Source: Flavobacteriaceae bacterium | Lineage (GTDB): Bacteria > Bacteroidota > Bacteroidia > Flavobacteriales > Flavobacteriaceae | Direction of reading: 5' to 3' | Length of the DNA stretch: 35,063 nucleotides | NCBI GenBank assembly: GCA_016744615.1 | Contig: JADGEA010000017.1 | Span: forward strand, 1-35,063 | Shown: in pieces, positions 8,269 through 16,516 of the stretch | Numbering within the stretch: position 1 is the stretch's first letter | How the letters are laid out: each line of letters begins with the position of its first letter | Notes under the pieces: generated by a model | What the model was told of the DNA's origin: nothing | The model's database searches: none | What the model saw: the letters and a program-made list of their open reading frames with translations, nothing else | Translations under genes and position numbers: made by a program

Positions 8269-10107
8269 ATGAAAAATAAAATTATCATAGATTATATGAA
8301 TTTTTATTCAGTTTTATATGTAATATTATGTAGGTTTGATATGATTTATATCTTGCATAGACATAAATATATGGATACTTTTTACAGTAACTTATTGAGA
8401 CTATTTGGAAAAGAAATAATCTTTACAAATATGAAGTATCAATCTAATGACTTTAAAGACTATCTACAAATTAAGGAGGAAAAAGAAAAAATTATAGGGG
8501 AAAATTTCTCGAAAAAAGACTTATTATCTTCATATTTATTTAAAAAATTTTATTTTGATAAATTACACCCAATTGTAGAGTTGAAGATATTATTTCAAGA
8601 TTTAGAAACTAATTGTATTTTAATTAATTATCCAAATATTTTAAAATATATTTCAAAAAAAAATGCATTTTATGATAAGTTTCAATTTTATAATACACTT
8701 TCCTTTGTCGATGATTTAAAGCGAGTATATTTTTTTAGACGTATATACTTTGATAAAAATAAACTTTTTTTTAAAGAAACAATACGATTATTTGAGGTTT
8801 TAATTAATATAAGGTTTTCATTTGAAAAAAGAGAAAAGCACCAAATCTTAACATTCTCCAAAAGTATAAATAATGCTACAACTATTCCATCTAGAACGAA
8901 AAATATGAATGAGTTAGAATGGTTAGAGAATACTGAATTAAAATATATTCAATTAGATCCAACAAGCAAGAAGGTTTTTTCACAAAATACCTCTTACCAC
9001 CTTTATACTTTGCATCCAATGGAAATATTTTCTTATTTTAAAGAAATACATAAATTGTACAGTGAAACTGTTACTCTTGAAAAGATACATCCCTTGATGG
9101 TCCCTTATATTTTTGATCAGATTAAAAATATATATTTTATAAATAAAATTATAAAAACACAGAATATTAAAATAGTTTTCACTAGTGTAGATGGTACATA
9201 CCTTACAAATATAATGAATATAATAGGTTTTTTAAATGAAAATGTTATATCTTGTAGTGCTACATGGTCATTAAATTATTTTCCACAGTTTTCTTCAGCT
9301 ATGTATAAAAATTGTGATGTTTTTTTTGCATGGGGTAACTATCAAAGAGATTTATATTTAGAAGCGGGAAGTGTTTATAAAACAATTCTGAATACAGGGT
9401 ATATAGGTGATTATGCATTAGATAAGATGAAAACAGATACGGAACAAAGGGTTGTGAATTTTAAAAAAGAAAAATGTAAAATATTTTCAGTTTATGATAA
9501 TGTAGCGGGTGATGATGCATTTATTACATATCAACATTATAATAATTTTTATAAGGGTGTTATTGCATTGTTAAAATCAGGTAAATATGCGTGTGTAATT
9601 AAAAGTAAACTCAATACAATTGATACATATTTAAATGAAGATTTATTTCAAGAATTACATAAGCATAATGATAAAATTATTTTTCAAAGTGAACACGCTG
9701 ATTTAGGTCCAGCAATGTCTTCTGACTTTATATATGCTTTAAGTATGAGTTCATTGGGAAACATAGGGTCAGTCCAGGGGAAAAAGACATTTCTATATGA
9801 TGAGAATAATCTTGTAGTAAGTAATGAAAAATATCTTTCTCACAATACTTATATAATACATAACATAAAAGATTTTTTAGATTTAGTAAGTGATACATTT
9901 GATTACATTTATGAAAAAGATATAACTTCAGGAATAGATTCTTTTGTTGATGGTAAAGCACAGGAGAGAATATTTGAGTATATTTACCTATTACTAGACT
10001 CTAAAGAAGAAAATAAATTAATTCGAATTGAGAATGCAAATAGTATTTATGGATTAAAATATGGTCAAGATAAGCTTCATAGTACATTTCAAAAGAAAGA
10101 TTGTTAA
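8269..10107 (+). CDS. Large probable GT-B glycosyltransferase / surface carbohydrate biosynthesis protein
   Basis: A 612-residue, very Lys/Phe/Tyr/Asn-rich protein that I do not recognise as a named enzyme. The first 240 residues have no clear motif. The C-terminal half looks like a GT-B arrangement: FTSVDGTYLTNIMNIIGF at about 305, a CDVFFAWG stretch at about 350, TGYIGDYA at about 381, and a donor-side segment at S492-S495 (ALSMSSLGNIGSVQGKKTFL). This resembles the 'aDl..g.sSvg.EA' site of polysialyl- and Kdo-type transferases. It begins 2 bases after the PtmE-like gene and overlaps the Wzx start (TAATG). The position next to Wzx and after the CMP-sugar genes would suit a CMP-nonulosonate transferase. 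Function is inferred; the AT content looks higher than in the flanking carB gene. Confidence 0.6.
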   Translation: MKNKIIIDYMNFYSVLYVILCRFDMIYILHRHKYMDTFYSNLLRLFGKEIIFTNMKYQSNDFKDYLQIKEEKEKIIGENFSKKDLLSSYLFKKFYFDKLHPIVELKILFQDLETNCILINYPNILKYISKKNAFYDKFQFYNTLSFVDDLKRVYFFRRIYFDKNKLFFKETIRLFEVLINIRFSFEKREKHQILTFSKSINNATTIPSRTKNMNELEWLENTELKYIQLDPTSKKVFSQNTSYHLYTLHPMEIFSYFKEIHKLYSETVTLEKIHPLMVPYIFDQIKNIYFINKIIKTQNIKIVFTSVDGTYLTNIMNIIGFLNENVISCSATWSLNYFPQFSSAMYKNCDVFFAWGNYQRDLYLEAGSVYKTILNTGYIGDYALDKMKTDTEQRVVNFKKEKCKIFSVYDNVAGDDAFITYQHYNNFYKGVIALLKSGKYACVIKSKLNTIDTYLNEDLFQELHKHNDKIIFQSEHADLGPAMSSDFIYALSMSSLGNIGSVQGKKTFLYDENNLVVSNEKYLSHNTYIIHNIKDFLDLVSDTFDYIYEKDITSGIDSFVDGKAQERIFEYIYLLLDSKEENKLIRIENANSIYGLKYGQDKLHSTFQKKDC

Positions 10108-11603
10108 TGGAAGATAGTTTAAAAAAAAGATATTTGATGAGATTATTCGCCAACTTTGTTAATACTATTGTAGCAGTTGTGATGATCGGGATTATTCCAA
10201 ATGCTTTAGGCTCTATTGCTTATGGAAATTTTATTTTTTTACAAACTTTTTTTATGAAGATAATCACATTTTTTGCCATGAGTTCTCCTATGGCATTATT
10301 CACAAAAATATCTGCAAAAAATAATAGGAAAGATTTAATTTTATATTATATGTATTTTTCTATAATACTTTTCTTTATATTAATCTTTTTTATATATATG
10401 GGGTACTACACAAATACTAACAAATATTTTTTCCCATCTATTCCAGAAAAATATATATTTATGGGATTAATTTTTTCTTATTTAACTTGGCTAACTACCA
10501 TATTTACAAAAATCTCAGATGCCTATGCTATAACAACATCCGTGGAGTTAACAAGGGTACTTTATAAAGTGATATCTATATTTACTCTTTACTTGATTGT
10601 ATACATGACTTCCTTTGGATTAACAGAGTACTATTATTTTTTATTTCTATTTTTGATTTTATATTTGTTAACAATCCTATATATTCTTATTGCAAAAAAT
10701 GTATTAACTAATAGTTTCTACTCTTATACTGTAGATTTTGTAAAAATCAGTAAAGAGTTCTTTGATTATATCAACCCTTTAATTATCTATAATACTTTAG
10801 GGATGCTTGTTGTCTTATTTGATATTTGGTTACTCCAAAAAATTTCCGGGAGTGAGCAGGTAGGTTATTATGGATTGTCATATTCGATAGTTGCAATTTG
10901 TTTTTTATTTACATCATCAATGACCTCTATAATTACCAGAGAATTTTCAAAAAAATATGGAGAGAATAATTTAAAAGAAGTCCAATATCTTTTTATGAGA
11001 TATATCCCAATGTTGTATAGTATAGCTGCTTTTTTTGGAATATTTATATCGTTTCAAAGTAGTAGTATTTTAAGTATATTTACTAATGAACAATTTTCTG
11101 ATGCTTCTATAGTACTAATGGTTATGGGATTATTTCCAATTTATCAAACGTACTCTCAATTAATAGGCTCTTTATTTTTTGCAACTGGACAAACAAAAGT
11201 AATTAGAAATATTTCTTATATAACTAATACAGTAGGTGTCTTTGTGACGTTGTTTTTAATTTATATAGTACAGCTGGGAGCTGTTGGTCTTGCGCTAAAA
11301 GTAGTAATGATAGAAATAGTTACCGTCATGATACAGCTATACTTTAGCGTAAGATTTCTAAAGTTGGAAATAAGAAGTTTGCTATTTCACCAAGTATATT
11401 CTATTTTAGTATTTGTAAGTGCTGCTATAATATCTACTAGTATCGTTAATGTTGATTCAGAACTAATCTCTTTTCTTATTTCAGGTTTTATATACACTGT
11501 TTTTGTTATTATTTTTACTTATTTATTTCCGCAAATCTTTGCGACAACAAGAAAAGAAATTAAGATATATTCAAACAAGGCTATTGATGTCATTAAAAAC
11601 TAA
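10107..11603 (+). CDS. wzx: Wzx-type polysaccharide flippase
   Basis: An inner-membrane MOP/MATE-superfamily transporter that moves undecaprenyl-diphosphate-linked glycan across the membrane. With ATG 10107 as start (just after the upstream stop, in TAATG) it has 498 residues, typical for Wzx. The sequence is hydrophobic throughout, with roughly twelve to fourteen membrane segments, charged loops between them, and the usual N-terminal NFVNTIVAVVMIGIIPNALG. A frame extension to TTG 10101 would add only two residues and lacks a better ribosome-binding site. It is the only export component in the window. Its end overlaps the next gene by 17 bases. Confidence 0.9.
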   Translation: MEDSLKKRYLMRLFANFVNTIVAVVMIGIIPNALGSIAYGNFIFLQTFFMKIITFFAMSSPMALFTKISAKNNRKDLILYYMYFSIILFFILIFFIYMGYYTNTNKYFFPSIPEKYIFMGLIFSYLTWLTTIFTKISDAYAITTSVELTRVLYKVISIFTLYLIVYMTSFGLTEYYYFLFLFLILYLLTILYILIAKNVLTNSFYSYTVDFVKISKEFFDYINPLIIYNTLGMLVVLFDIWLLQKISGSEQVGYYGLSYSIVAICFLFTSSMTSIITREFSKKYGENNLKEVQYLFMRYIPMLYSIAAFFGIFISFQSSSILSIFTNEQFSDASIVLMVMGLFPIYQTYSQLIGSLFFATGQTKVIRNISYITNTVGVFVTLFLIYIVQLGAVGLALKVVMIEIVTVMIQLYFSVRFLKLEIRSLLFHQVYSILVFVSAAIISTSIVNVDSELISFLISGFIYTVFVIIFTYLFPQIFATTRKEIKIYSNKAIDVIKN

Positions 11604-12351
11604 ACTAAAAAACAACCAATTAACATTAGGTTCTTGGATTACCATAGGACATCCAGCAATTGTAGATATTATGGCTAGTGCAGGTTTTGAATGGCTTGTA
11701 GTTGATATGGAACATACTTCTATTGATTTAACTATGGCACATAATCTGATATCTACGATTCAAGCCAATGGTATGAAAGCTTTAGTGAGGGTAAGTAAAA
11801 ATGAAGAAGTTATTATAAAGCGTATATTAGACATGGGAGCCGATGGGATAGTAGTCCCAATGATTAAATCAAAACCTGATGCTTTAGAAGCTATAGACTA
11901 TGCTAAATATCCCCCGATTGGGAAAAGGGGAGTTGGTTTATTTAGAGCTCAAAAATATGGTTTAGGTTTTGAAGATTATAAAAAATGGGTAAATGATGAA
12001 CTTGTAATAATTGCACAGATTGAACATATAGATGCTGTTAAAAATATTGAAGAAATTATTGCAACTGATGGGATAGACGGAATTATAATCGGTCCGTACG
12101 ATTTATCTGGTTCTATGGGATTCCCTGGTAAATATCATAGAAGTGACGTAAAACAAGCTATTGAACATGTTTTAGAAATATGTAAAGAGAATAGTTTCCC
12201 ATCAGGTTTTCATGTAATAGAATCTGATCCAGGTAAATTACAAGAACGAATTTCTCAAGGGTGTACATTCTTAGCTTATAGTTTAGATTTTTTCTTTTTA
12301 GGGGATAGTGCTAGAAACGGTATGAAGAGCATTAGAGATGGAGTTAAATAA
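11587..12351 (+). CDS. HpcH/HpaI-family pyruvate aldolase (class II)
   Basis: A metal-dependent aldolase family that joins pyruvate to an aldehyde, or cleaves 4-hydroxy-2-oxo acids. The 254 residues carry all family landmarks: LGSWITIGHPAIVDIM, VVDMEHTSID with the catalytic histidine, MKALVRV, GADGIVVPMIKS, the YPPIGKRGVGLFRAQ loop, IAQIEHIDAV and IIIGPYDLSGSMG with the metal-binding acids. ATG 11587 is chosen because it precedes MSLKTKLKNNQLTLGSW, where the family begins; a longer frame from 11503 lies entirely inside wzx. The next gene is a KdsB-like CMP transferase, so synthesis of a 3-deoxy-2-ulosonic acid for activation, rather than aromatic catabolism, is the likely role. No degradation genes are nearby. 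Confidence 0.88.
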   Translation: MSLKTKLKNNQLTLGSWITIGHPAIVDIMASAGFEWLVVDMEHTSIDLTMAHNLISTIQANGMKALVRVSKNEEVIIKRILDMGADGIVVPMIKSKPDALEAIDYAKYPPIGKRGVGLFRAQKYGLGFEDYKKWVNDELVIIAQIEHIDAVKNIEEIIATDGIDGIIIGPYDLSGSMGFPGKYHRSDVKQAIEHVLEICKENSFPSGFHVIESDPGKLQERISQGCTFLAYSLDFFFLGDSARNGMKSIRDGVK

Positions 12352-13124
12352 TGAATATAATTTCAATTATACCTGCGAGAATGGGCTCTACTAGGTTTCC
12401 TGGAAAACCGATGGCAGATATACTTGGTATGCCGATGATAGGACATGTATATAAAAGAGTTAAAATTAGTAAACTTCTTAATGAAGTCTATGTAGCTACC
12501 TGTGATAAAGAAATCTATGAGTATATAGAATCCATTGGTGGGAAAGCTGTTATGACAAGTGATTGTCATGAACGCTGTTCTGATCGTTGTGCTGAAGCAA
12601 TGCTTACCATTGAAAATGATGAGAATATTAAAGTTGATGTTATGGTTATGGTTCAAGGTGATGAGCCATTGACTTTTCCAGAAATGATTGATGAAGCAGT
12701 TGAACCTATGTTGAAAGACTCATCAATTAAAATAACAAATTTAGTAGCAGATATACATACAGTGAAAGAGTTTGAAGACCCTAATGAAGTTAAAGTAGTT
12801 ATGGATAAAAATTATAATGCACTTTATTTTTCACGTGAACCAGTACCATCAAGAAAAAAAGGGGTTATAGATGTTCCTATGAAGAAGCAAGTTTGTGTTA
12901 TCCCCTTTACTCGTGATTTTTTATTAGAGTACAATACAATAGACCCCACTCCTTTAGAAATTATAGAATCAGTTGATATGATGAGAATCCTTGAAAATGG
13001 GATGAGTGTTAAAATGATACCAACAGCTTATGAAACAAAAGCTGTTGACACGCAAGCGGACTTAAACCGTGTTATTGAAATGATGAGAAATGATAATTTA
13101 ATTGAAGGTTATCATGATGTTTAA
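12351..13124 (+). CDS. Divergent CMP-ulosonate (KdsB-like) cytidylyltransferase
   Basis: A 257-residue member of the CMP-Kdo synthetase family. Conserved parts are IIPARMGSTRFPGKPM, GMPMIGHVYKR, VATCDKEI, VQGDEPLTFPEM, DPNEVKVVMD and ALYFSREPVPS. It differs from housekeeping KdsB at substrate-facing motifs: the HxSGTDR loop reads H73-E-R-C-S-D-R79, and the usual KHIGIYAY segment is KQVCVIPFT. The partner is therefore probably a 3-deoxy-2-ulosonic acid other than Kdo. Its start shares a base with the stop of the aldolase gene (TAATG), giving an aldolase-activator pair. A second, housekeeping kdsB would be expected elsewhere if the organism makes ordinary Kdo lipid A. Confidence 0.85.
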   Translation: MNIISIIPARMGSTRFPGKPMADILGMPMIGHVYKRVKISKLLNEVYVATCDKEIYEYIESIGGKAVMTSDCHERCSDRCAEAMLTIENDENIKVDVMVMVQGDEPLTFPEMIDEAVEPMLKDSSIKITNLVADIHTVKEFEDPNEVKVVMDKNYNALYFSREPVPSRKKGVIDVPMKKQVCVIPFTRDFLLEYNTIDPTPLEIIESVDMMRILENGMSVKMIPTAYETKAVDTQADLNRVIEMMRNDNLIEGYHDV

Positions 13125-13842
13125 AAAAATAATAAAAGACTTCTCCCTTTCATTAGGTATTATAATATCTAGAAAGCCTAAAATACCTATAAAGTCTTTC
13201 GAAATAGATCAAGATTTTATGAATTTGTATAAGCTGTCACAAGAAAAAACTCAAATGTTGGACAGTGATAATTTGTTTAGAAGAGAAAGACATTATACAT
13301 TGAATCAATTGATTGAAAAGACAAAAGATTTAAATGGTAATGTTGCAGAATGTGGATGTTGGAGAGGTCTTTCTGCATATCAAATAGCGACTAGATTGAA
13401 AACTAGAAACTTTAAAGATACTTTTTATATATTTGATTCATTTGAGGGTTTATCAGATTTTGAAGAAGAAGACATGTCTTTGTTTAATAAGAATGATGAA
13501 ATAAGAAAAAAAGAATTTGCATGTGGTAAAGATATTGTAAAAAGAAATCTTCAGGAGTTTACATTTATTGAGTATAAGAAAGGTTGGATACCAGAAAAAT
13601 TTCATGAAGTTACGAATAAAAAATTTAAATTTGTACACATTGATGTTGACATGTATCAACCAATACTAGATTCTATAAATTTTTTTTACGAAAGGACTGT
13701 TTCTGGAGGAATTATAGTGTTTGATGATTATGGTTATAACTATTTCCCAGGTGCTAAAAAAGCAGTTGATGAATTTATGAGTGATAAAGCAGATTTTTTT
13801 CTTGCTTTGTCATCTGGTTCAGCATTTATGATCAAAGAATAG
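13117..13842 (+). CDS. TylF/MycF-family SAM O-methyltransferase
   Basis: Transfers a methyl group from S-adenosylmethionine, in this family usually to a sugar hydroxyl, with a metal ion. Seen in its 241 residues: RRERHYTLNQLI, the SAM-binding AECGCWRGLSAYQIA, IFDSFEGL, the metal-site region VHIDVDMYQPILDS and GGIIVFDDYGY with a following GAKKAVDEF. Two adjacent ATG codons (13114 and 13117) can start it; 13117 gives the better 8-base spacing from a GAAGG sequence at about 13104, and either overlaps the end of the KdsB-like gene. The residue methylated is not known; context suggests the ulosonate made by the preceding pair or a later glycan residue. Confidence 0.85.
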   Translation: MFKKIIKDFSLSLGIIISRKPKIPIKSFEIDQDFMNLYKLSQEKTQMLDSDNLFRRERHYTLNQLIEKTKDLNGNVAECGCWRGLSAYQIATRLKTRNFKDTFYIFDSFEGLSDFEEEDMSLFNKNDEIRKKEFACGKDIVKRNLQEFTFIEYKKGWIPEKFHEVTNKKFKFVHIDVDMYQPILDSINFFYERTVSGGIIVFDDYGYNYFPGAKKAVDEFMSDKADFFLALSSGSAFMIKE

Positions 13843-13845
13843 TAG

Positions 13846-14418
13846 ATGATTAAAAAAATTTATATTGAATTTGTAACAATAGTTTTCTCTTGGATACCTA
13901 CTATTATTGGAAGAAAATTAAGATATATGGTATATAAGCCTTTATTTAAAAGTGCTAAAGGCAAATTTAGTATTGATAAGAATGTTACTATACTTGGTTT
14001 TGAAAACATCGAGCTAGGTAAAGATATACATATAATGCAAAATTCATACATATATGCACATGATGGTGGACTATTAATAGTTGGAGATAGCTTTTACATG
14101 AATACAAATTCACAATTAGGATCTTCATTCGGTAAAATATCAATTGGAAATTATTGTCAAATTGCGTCAAATTGTGTTTTGAGAGCATCTAATCATATTT
14201 TTGAAAATGTGAATAAACCTATTCTTGAACAAGGGAGTTTATATGGAGAAATTATTTTAGAAGATGATGTGTGGATAGCTTCTAATTGTGTAATAACTGC
14301 CGATACAAAAATTGGGAAAAGTGCAATTATTGCTGCAGGAAGCGTTGTTACAAAAGATGTTGAGCCGTACTCTATCGTTGGTGGTGTTCCTGCAAAATTT
14401 ATTAAAAAGCGTGTGTAA
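13846..14418 (+). CDS. Hexapeptide-repeat acyltransferase (WbbJ/CapG-like)
   Basis: A 190-residue left-handed beta-helix protein. An N-terminal helix with a hydrophobic stretch ([11 protein letters not shown]) is followed by imperfect hexapeptide turns from about residue 45 to 175, ending with the family tail [30 protein letters not shown], shown here only by its key part [18 protein letters not shown]. The likely catalytic histidine lies in [10 protein letters not shown]. Such enzymes commonly O-acetylate surface polysaccharide sugars using acetyl-CoA. It begins 3 bases after the methyltransferase and is separated from the radical SAM gene by only 12 bases. The acceptor is unknown. Confidence 0.85.
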   Translation: MIKKIYIEFVTIVFSWIPTIIGRKLRYMVYKPLFKSAKGKFSIDKNVTILGFENIELGKDIHIMQNSYIYAHDGGLLIVGDSFYMNTNSQLGSSFGKISIGNYCQIASNCVLRASNHIFENVNKPILEQGSLYGEIILEDDVWIASNCVITADTKIGKSAIIAAGSVVTKDVEPYSIVGGVPAKFIKKRV

Positions 14419-14430
14419 AGGATATAAAGC

Positions 14431-15447
14431 TTGAAAACTTTAAATGAAAAGCAAGAGGAAAGACTCAGAAATATTTCTTATTCTGTATTACCTAATTTTC
14501 CAAAAGAACTTTTTTTAGAAGTAAATAATACCTGTAATCACTCTTGTTTATTTTGTGCAAACGCCAAAATGACTCGTGATAAAAATTTTATTGATGATAA
14601 GTTAGCAAAAAAAGTTATGAGAGAATCTTTTGAAGCTGGAGCGAGAGATATAACATTTTATGCAACAGGTGAACCATTAATTTTCCCTCAATTGGCTGAG
14701 TATATAAGATTTGCAAAAGGAATAGGTTTTGAATATATATTTTTAACATCAAATGCTGCACTTTCGACAAAAGAAAAAATGAAAAATATTATAGATGCTG
14801 GTTTAGATAGTATAAAGTTTTCTGTTAATGCTGGGACAAAAGAACATTATAAACAAGTTCATGGAAAAGATGAATTTGAAAAAGTTGTAAATAATATTAA
14901 AGAGTGGGATATGTATAGAAAAGACACCGGTTCCAATTTGAAAATATTTGTTTCTTTTATTCCTACTCAAATTACTAAAAATGATTATCCTTTATTATTA
15001 AAAGCAGTTGGAAGCTATATAGATCAAGAAGTTGATAAAAGAGAATGTAGTAATCAAGGTGGGAATATGCTTGAAAATAATGAATATGAAGATATTAATC
15101 CGGAAAATATACTTGGGACATTAAAAACCCATCAATTAACAAGTAAATGTCCTGATCCATTTAATAGAGTTACAGTAAGTTCAGAAGGCTATCTAACAGC
15201 TTGTGTAGTAGATTATCAAAATGCTTTAGCAATGATAGATTTAAAAAAGGTTTCAGTCTTGGAAGCTTGGAATAGTAAAATTTTTCAAAATTTAAGGCAA
15301 AAACACCTGAAAGATGATTTAGAGGGTACTTTATGCTATAACTGTGTGAAAAATAAAAATGAATTATTTGAACCATTAGTAAAAGAATATTTTAAACCTC
15401 TCAAAGATGAAAAAGTTATGGAAAATTTTTATGAAAAAAAGAATTAA
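14431..15447 (+). CDS. Radical SAM enzyme with SPASM-type C-terminal cysteines
   Basis: A 338-residue radical SAM protein. The 4Fe-4S motif is C35-x3-C39-x2-C42 in EVNNTCNHSCLFCANAK, followed by the SAM-contact GEP motif in YATGEPLIFPQL and the TSNAAL strand. The C-terminal part has further cysteines at C206, C240, C258, C302 and C305 (SKCPDP, TACVVD, LCYNC), the pattern of a SPASM or twitch auxiliary cluster. Related enzymes include sugar dehydrogenases, epimerases and maturases; here the surface-sugar context favours chemistry on a sugar or its amino-acid-like substituent. The start is TTG 14431, 8 bases after an AAAGGA site. The end overlaps the HisC-like gene by 17 bases. No peptide substrate gene is apparent nearby. 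Confidence 0.85.
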   Translation: MKTLNEKQEERLRNISYSVLPNFPKELFLEVNNTCNHSCLFCANAKMTRDKNFIDDKLAKKVMRESFEAGARDITFYATGEPLIFPQLAEYIRFAKGIGFEYIFLTSNAALSTKEKMKNIIDAGLDSIKFSVNAGTKEHYKQVHGKDEFEKVVNNIKEWDMYRKDTGSNLKIFVSFIPTQITKNDYPLLLKAVGSYIDQEVDKRECSNQGGNMLENNEYEDINPENILGTLKTHQLTSKCPDPFNRVTVSSEGYLTACVVDYQNALAMIDLKKVSVLEAWNSKIFQNLRQKHLKDDLEGTLCYNCVKNKNELFEPLVKEYFKPLKDEKVMENFYEKKN

Positions 15448-16516
15448 TGAACACTTTGCTAAATTAGAAAGAATTAGAGTATCTCTAAATAGAGATTTAA
15501 ACAAAGGTTTAAGATTAGACAGAAATGAAAAAGTTGATGATTACCCCGCTGAGGTTATTCAAGGAATTTTAAACAGCTTTTCTGCTTATGATTTTAGTGC
15601 GTATCCTGAAATTGATAGTTTGTATGAAAAACTTTCTAGATGGATAGGGGTTGATCAAGAATGTATTCTTTTATCATCAGGCAGTGATGCAGGTATAAAG
15701 CAAATTATAGAAATGTTAAGTAATGAAAATGAAAAAGTCATTATTCCTTCTCCTACATTCGCTATGTATGAAGTGTATTGTAACATGTATAATAGGCACT
15801 TTATAGAGATAAACTATTCTCCTGAAGATTTCAGTCTAGATATAGAGTCGTTATATAAGAACATAGATGAAAATACAGCTTTGGTATTTTTACCAAATCC
15901 GAATCAGCCTATTGATATATTGAACTCCATTGATATGATAGATAACTTAGCTCGATATTGTTTGAAGTATAATACTTTTTTGATTGTGGATGAAGCTTAT
16001 TATTTATTTTCAGAAATAACAGCAGTAGAACTTTCCCAAAAATATGATAATGTCTTAATATTAAGAACTTTTTCAAAAGCCTTTGGTTTAGCCGGAGTAC
16101 GATTAGGCTATATAATTGGAAATAGGGATAATATAAATTATCTTGGAAAAACAAGACACATGGTAGAAGCTAATATATTATCCGTTAAATCGGCAGAATA
16201 TTTATTGGATAACTTACATTTTGTTCATGCATATGTAGAAGAAATTAAAAATAGTCAAATATATATAAAAAACGAATTATCTAAAATAGATGCAAAGTGC
16301 TTAGGTTCAAATGCTAATTTCATTTTTATTGATTTAGAAAGCCAAAAAAATAGAGATGATATAATTACATATTTAAAAAGTAAAAATGTTTATGTTAGAG
16401 GTGGATTTAAAGAACCTTGGAATACTTATATTAGAGTTTCTGTTGGAACGAAAGAAAAAATGAAAATTTTTATAAGAGAATTTAAAAGTGGTATAAAAAA
16501 CTATGGATCAATCTAA
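15431..16516 (+). CDS. HisC-like PLP aminotransferase (class I/II fold)
   Basis: A fold-type I PLP enzyme of 361 residues resembling histidinol-phosphate aminotransferase. Visible landmarks are LRLDRNEKVDDYP, LSSGSDAGIKQII, the PNPNQPID asparagine motif, LIVDEAYYLF and the PLP lysine K216 in RTFSKAFGLAGVRLGY, with YIRVSVGTKEKM near the end. The start is set at ATG 15431; ATG 15407 would add eight residues but lies deeper in the radical SAM gene. No his genes are nearby. In the C. jejuni capsule locus, HisC-like Cj1436/Cj1437 are known to make ethanolamine phosphate or serinol phosphate, so formation of an amino-alcohol or amino-acid substituent is a plausible, unproven role. Confidence 0.85.
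   Translation: MKKRINEHFAKLERIRVSLNRDLNKGLRLDRNEKVDDYPAEVIQGILNSFSAYDFSAYPEIDSLYEKLSRWIGVDQECILLSSGSDAGIKQIIEMLSNENEKVIIPSPTFAMYEVYCNMYNRHFIEINYSPEDFSLDIESLYKNIDENTALVFLPNPNQPIDILNSIDMIDNLARYCLKYNTFLIVDEAYYLFSEITAVELSQKYDNVLILRTFSKAFGLAGVRLGYIIGNRDNINYLGKTRHMVEANILSVKSAEYLLDNLHFVHAYVEEIKNSQIYIKNELSKIDAKCLGSNANFIFIDLESQKNRDDIITYLKSKNVYVRGGFKEPWNTYIRVSVGTKEKMKIFIREFKSGIKNYGSI

Noticed and set aside
8765-8772. T8 runs here and at about 13680 and 20837, as possible slippage sites
   Set aside because: Such runs are expected in DNA this AT-rich and no frame is broken.
8269-10107. The large GT-B-like protein as the missing NeuC epimerase
   Set aside because: NeuC-family motifs (GTRPE start, HGDT) are absent and the length is far too great.
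11503-11586. N-terminal extension of the aldolase frame inside wzx
   Set aside because: It is an out-of-frame reading of wzx and the family sequence begins at ATG 11587.
12351-13124. Ordinary housekeeping kdsB
   Set aside because: Substrate-loop motifs are altered and it is paired with an aldolase in a surface-glycan operon.
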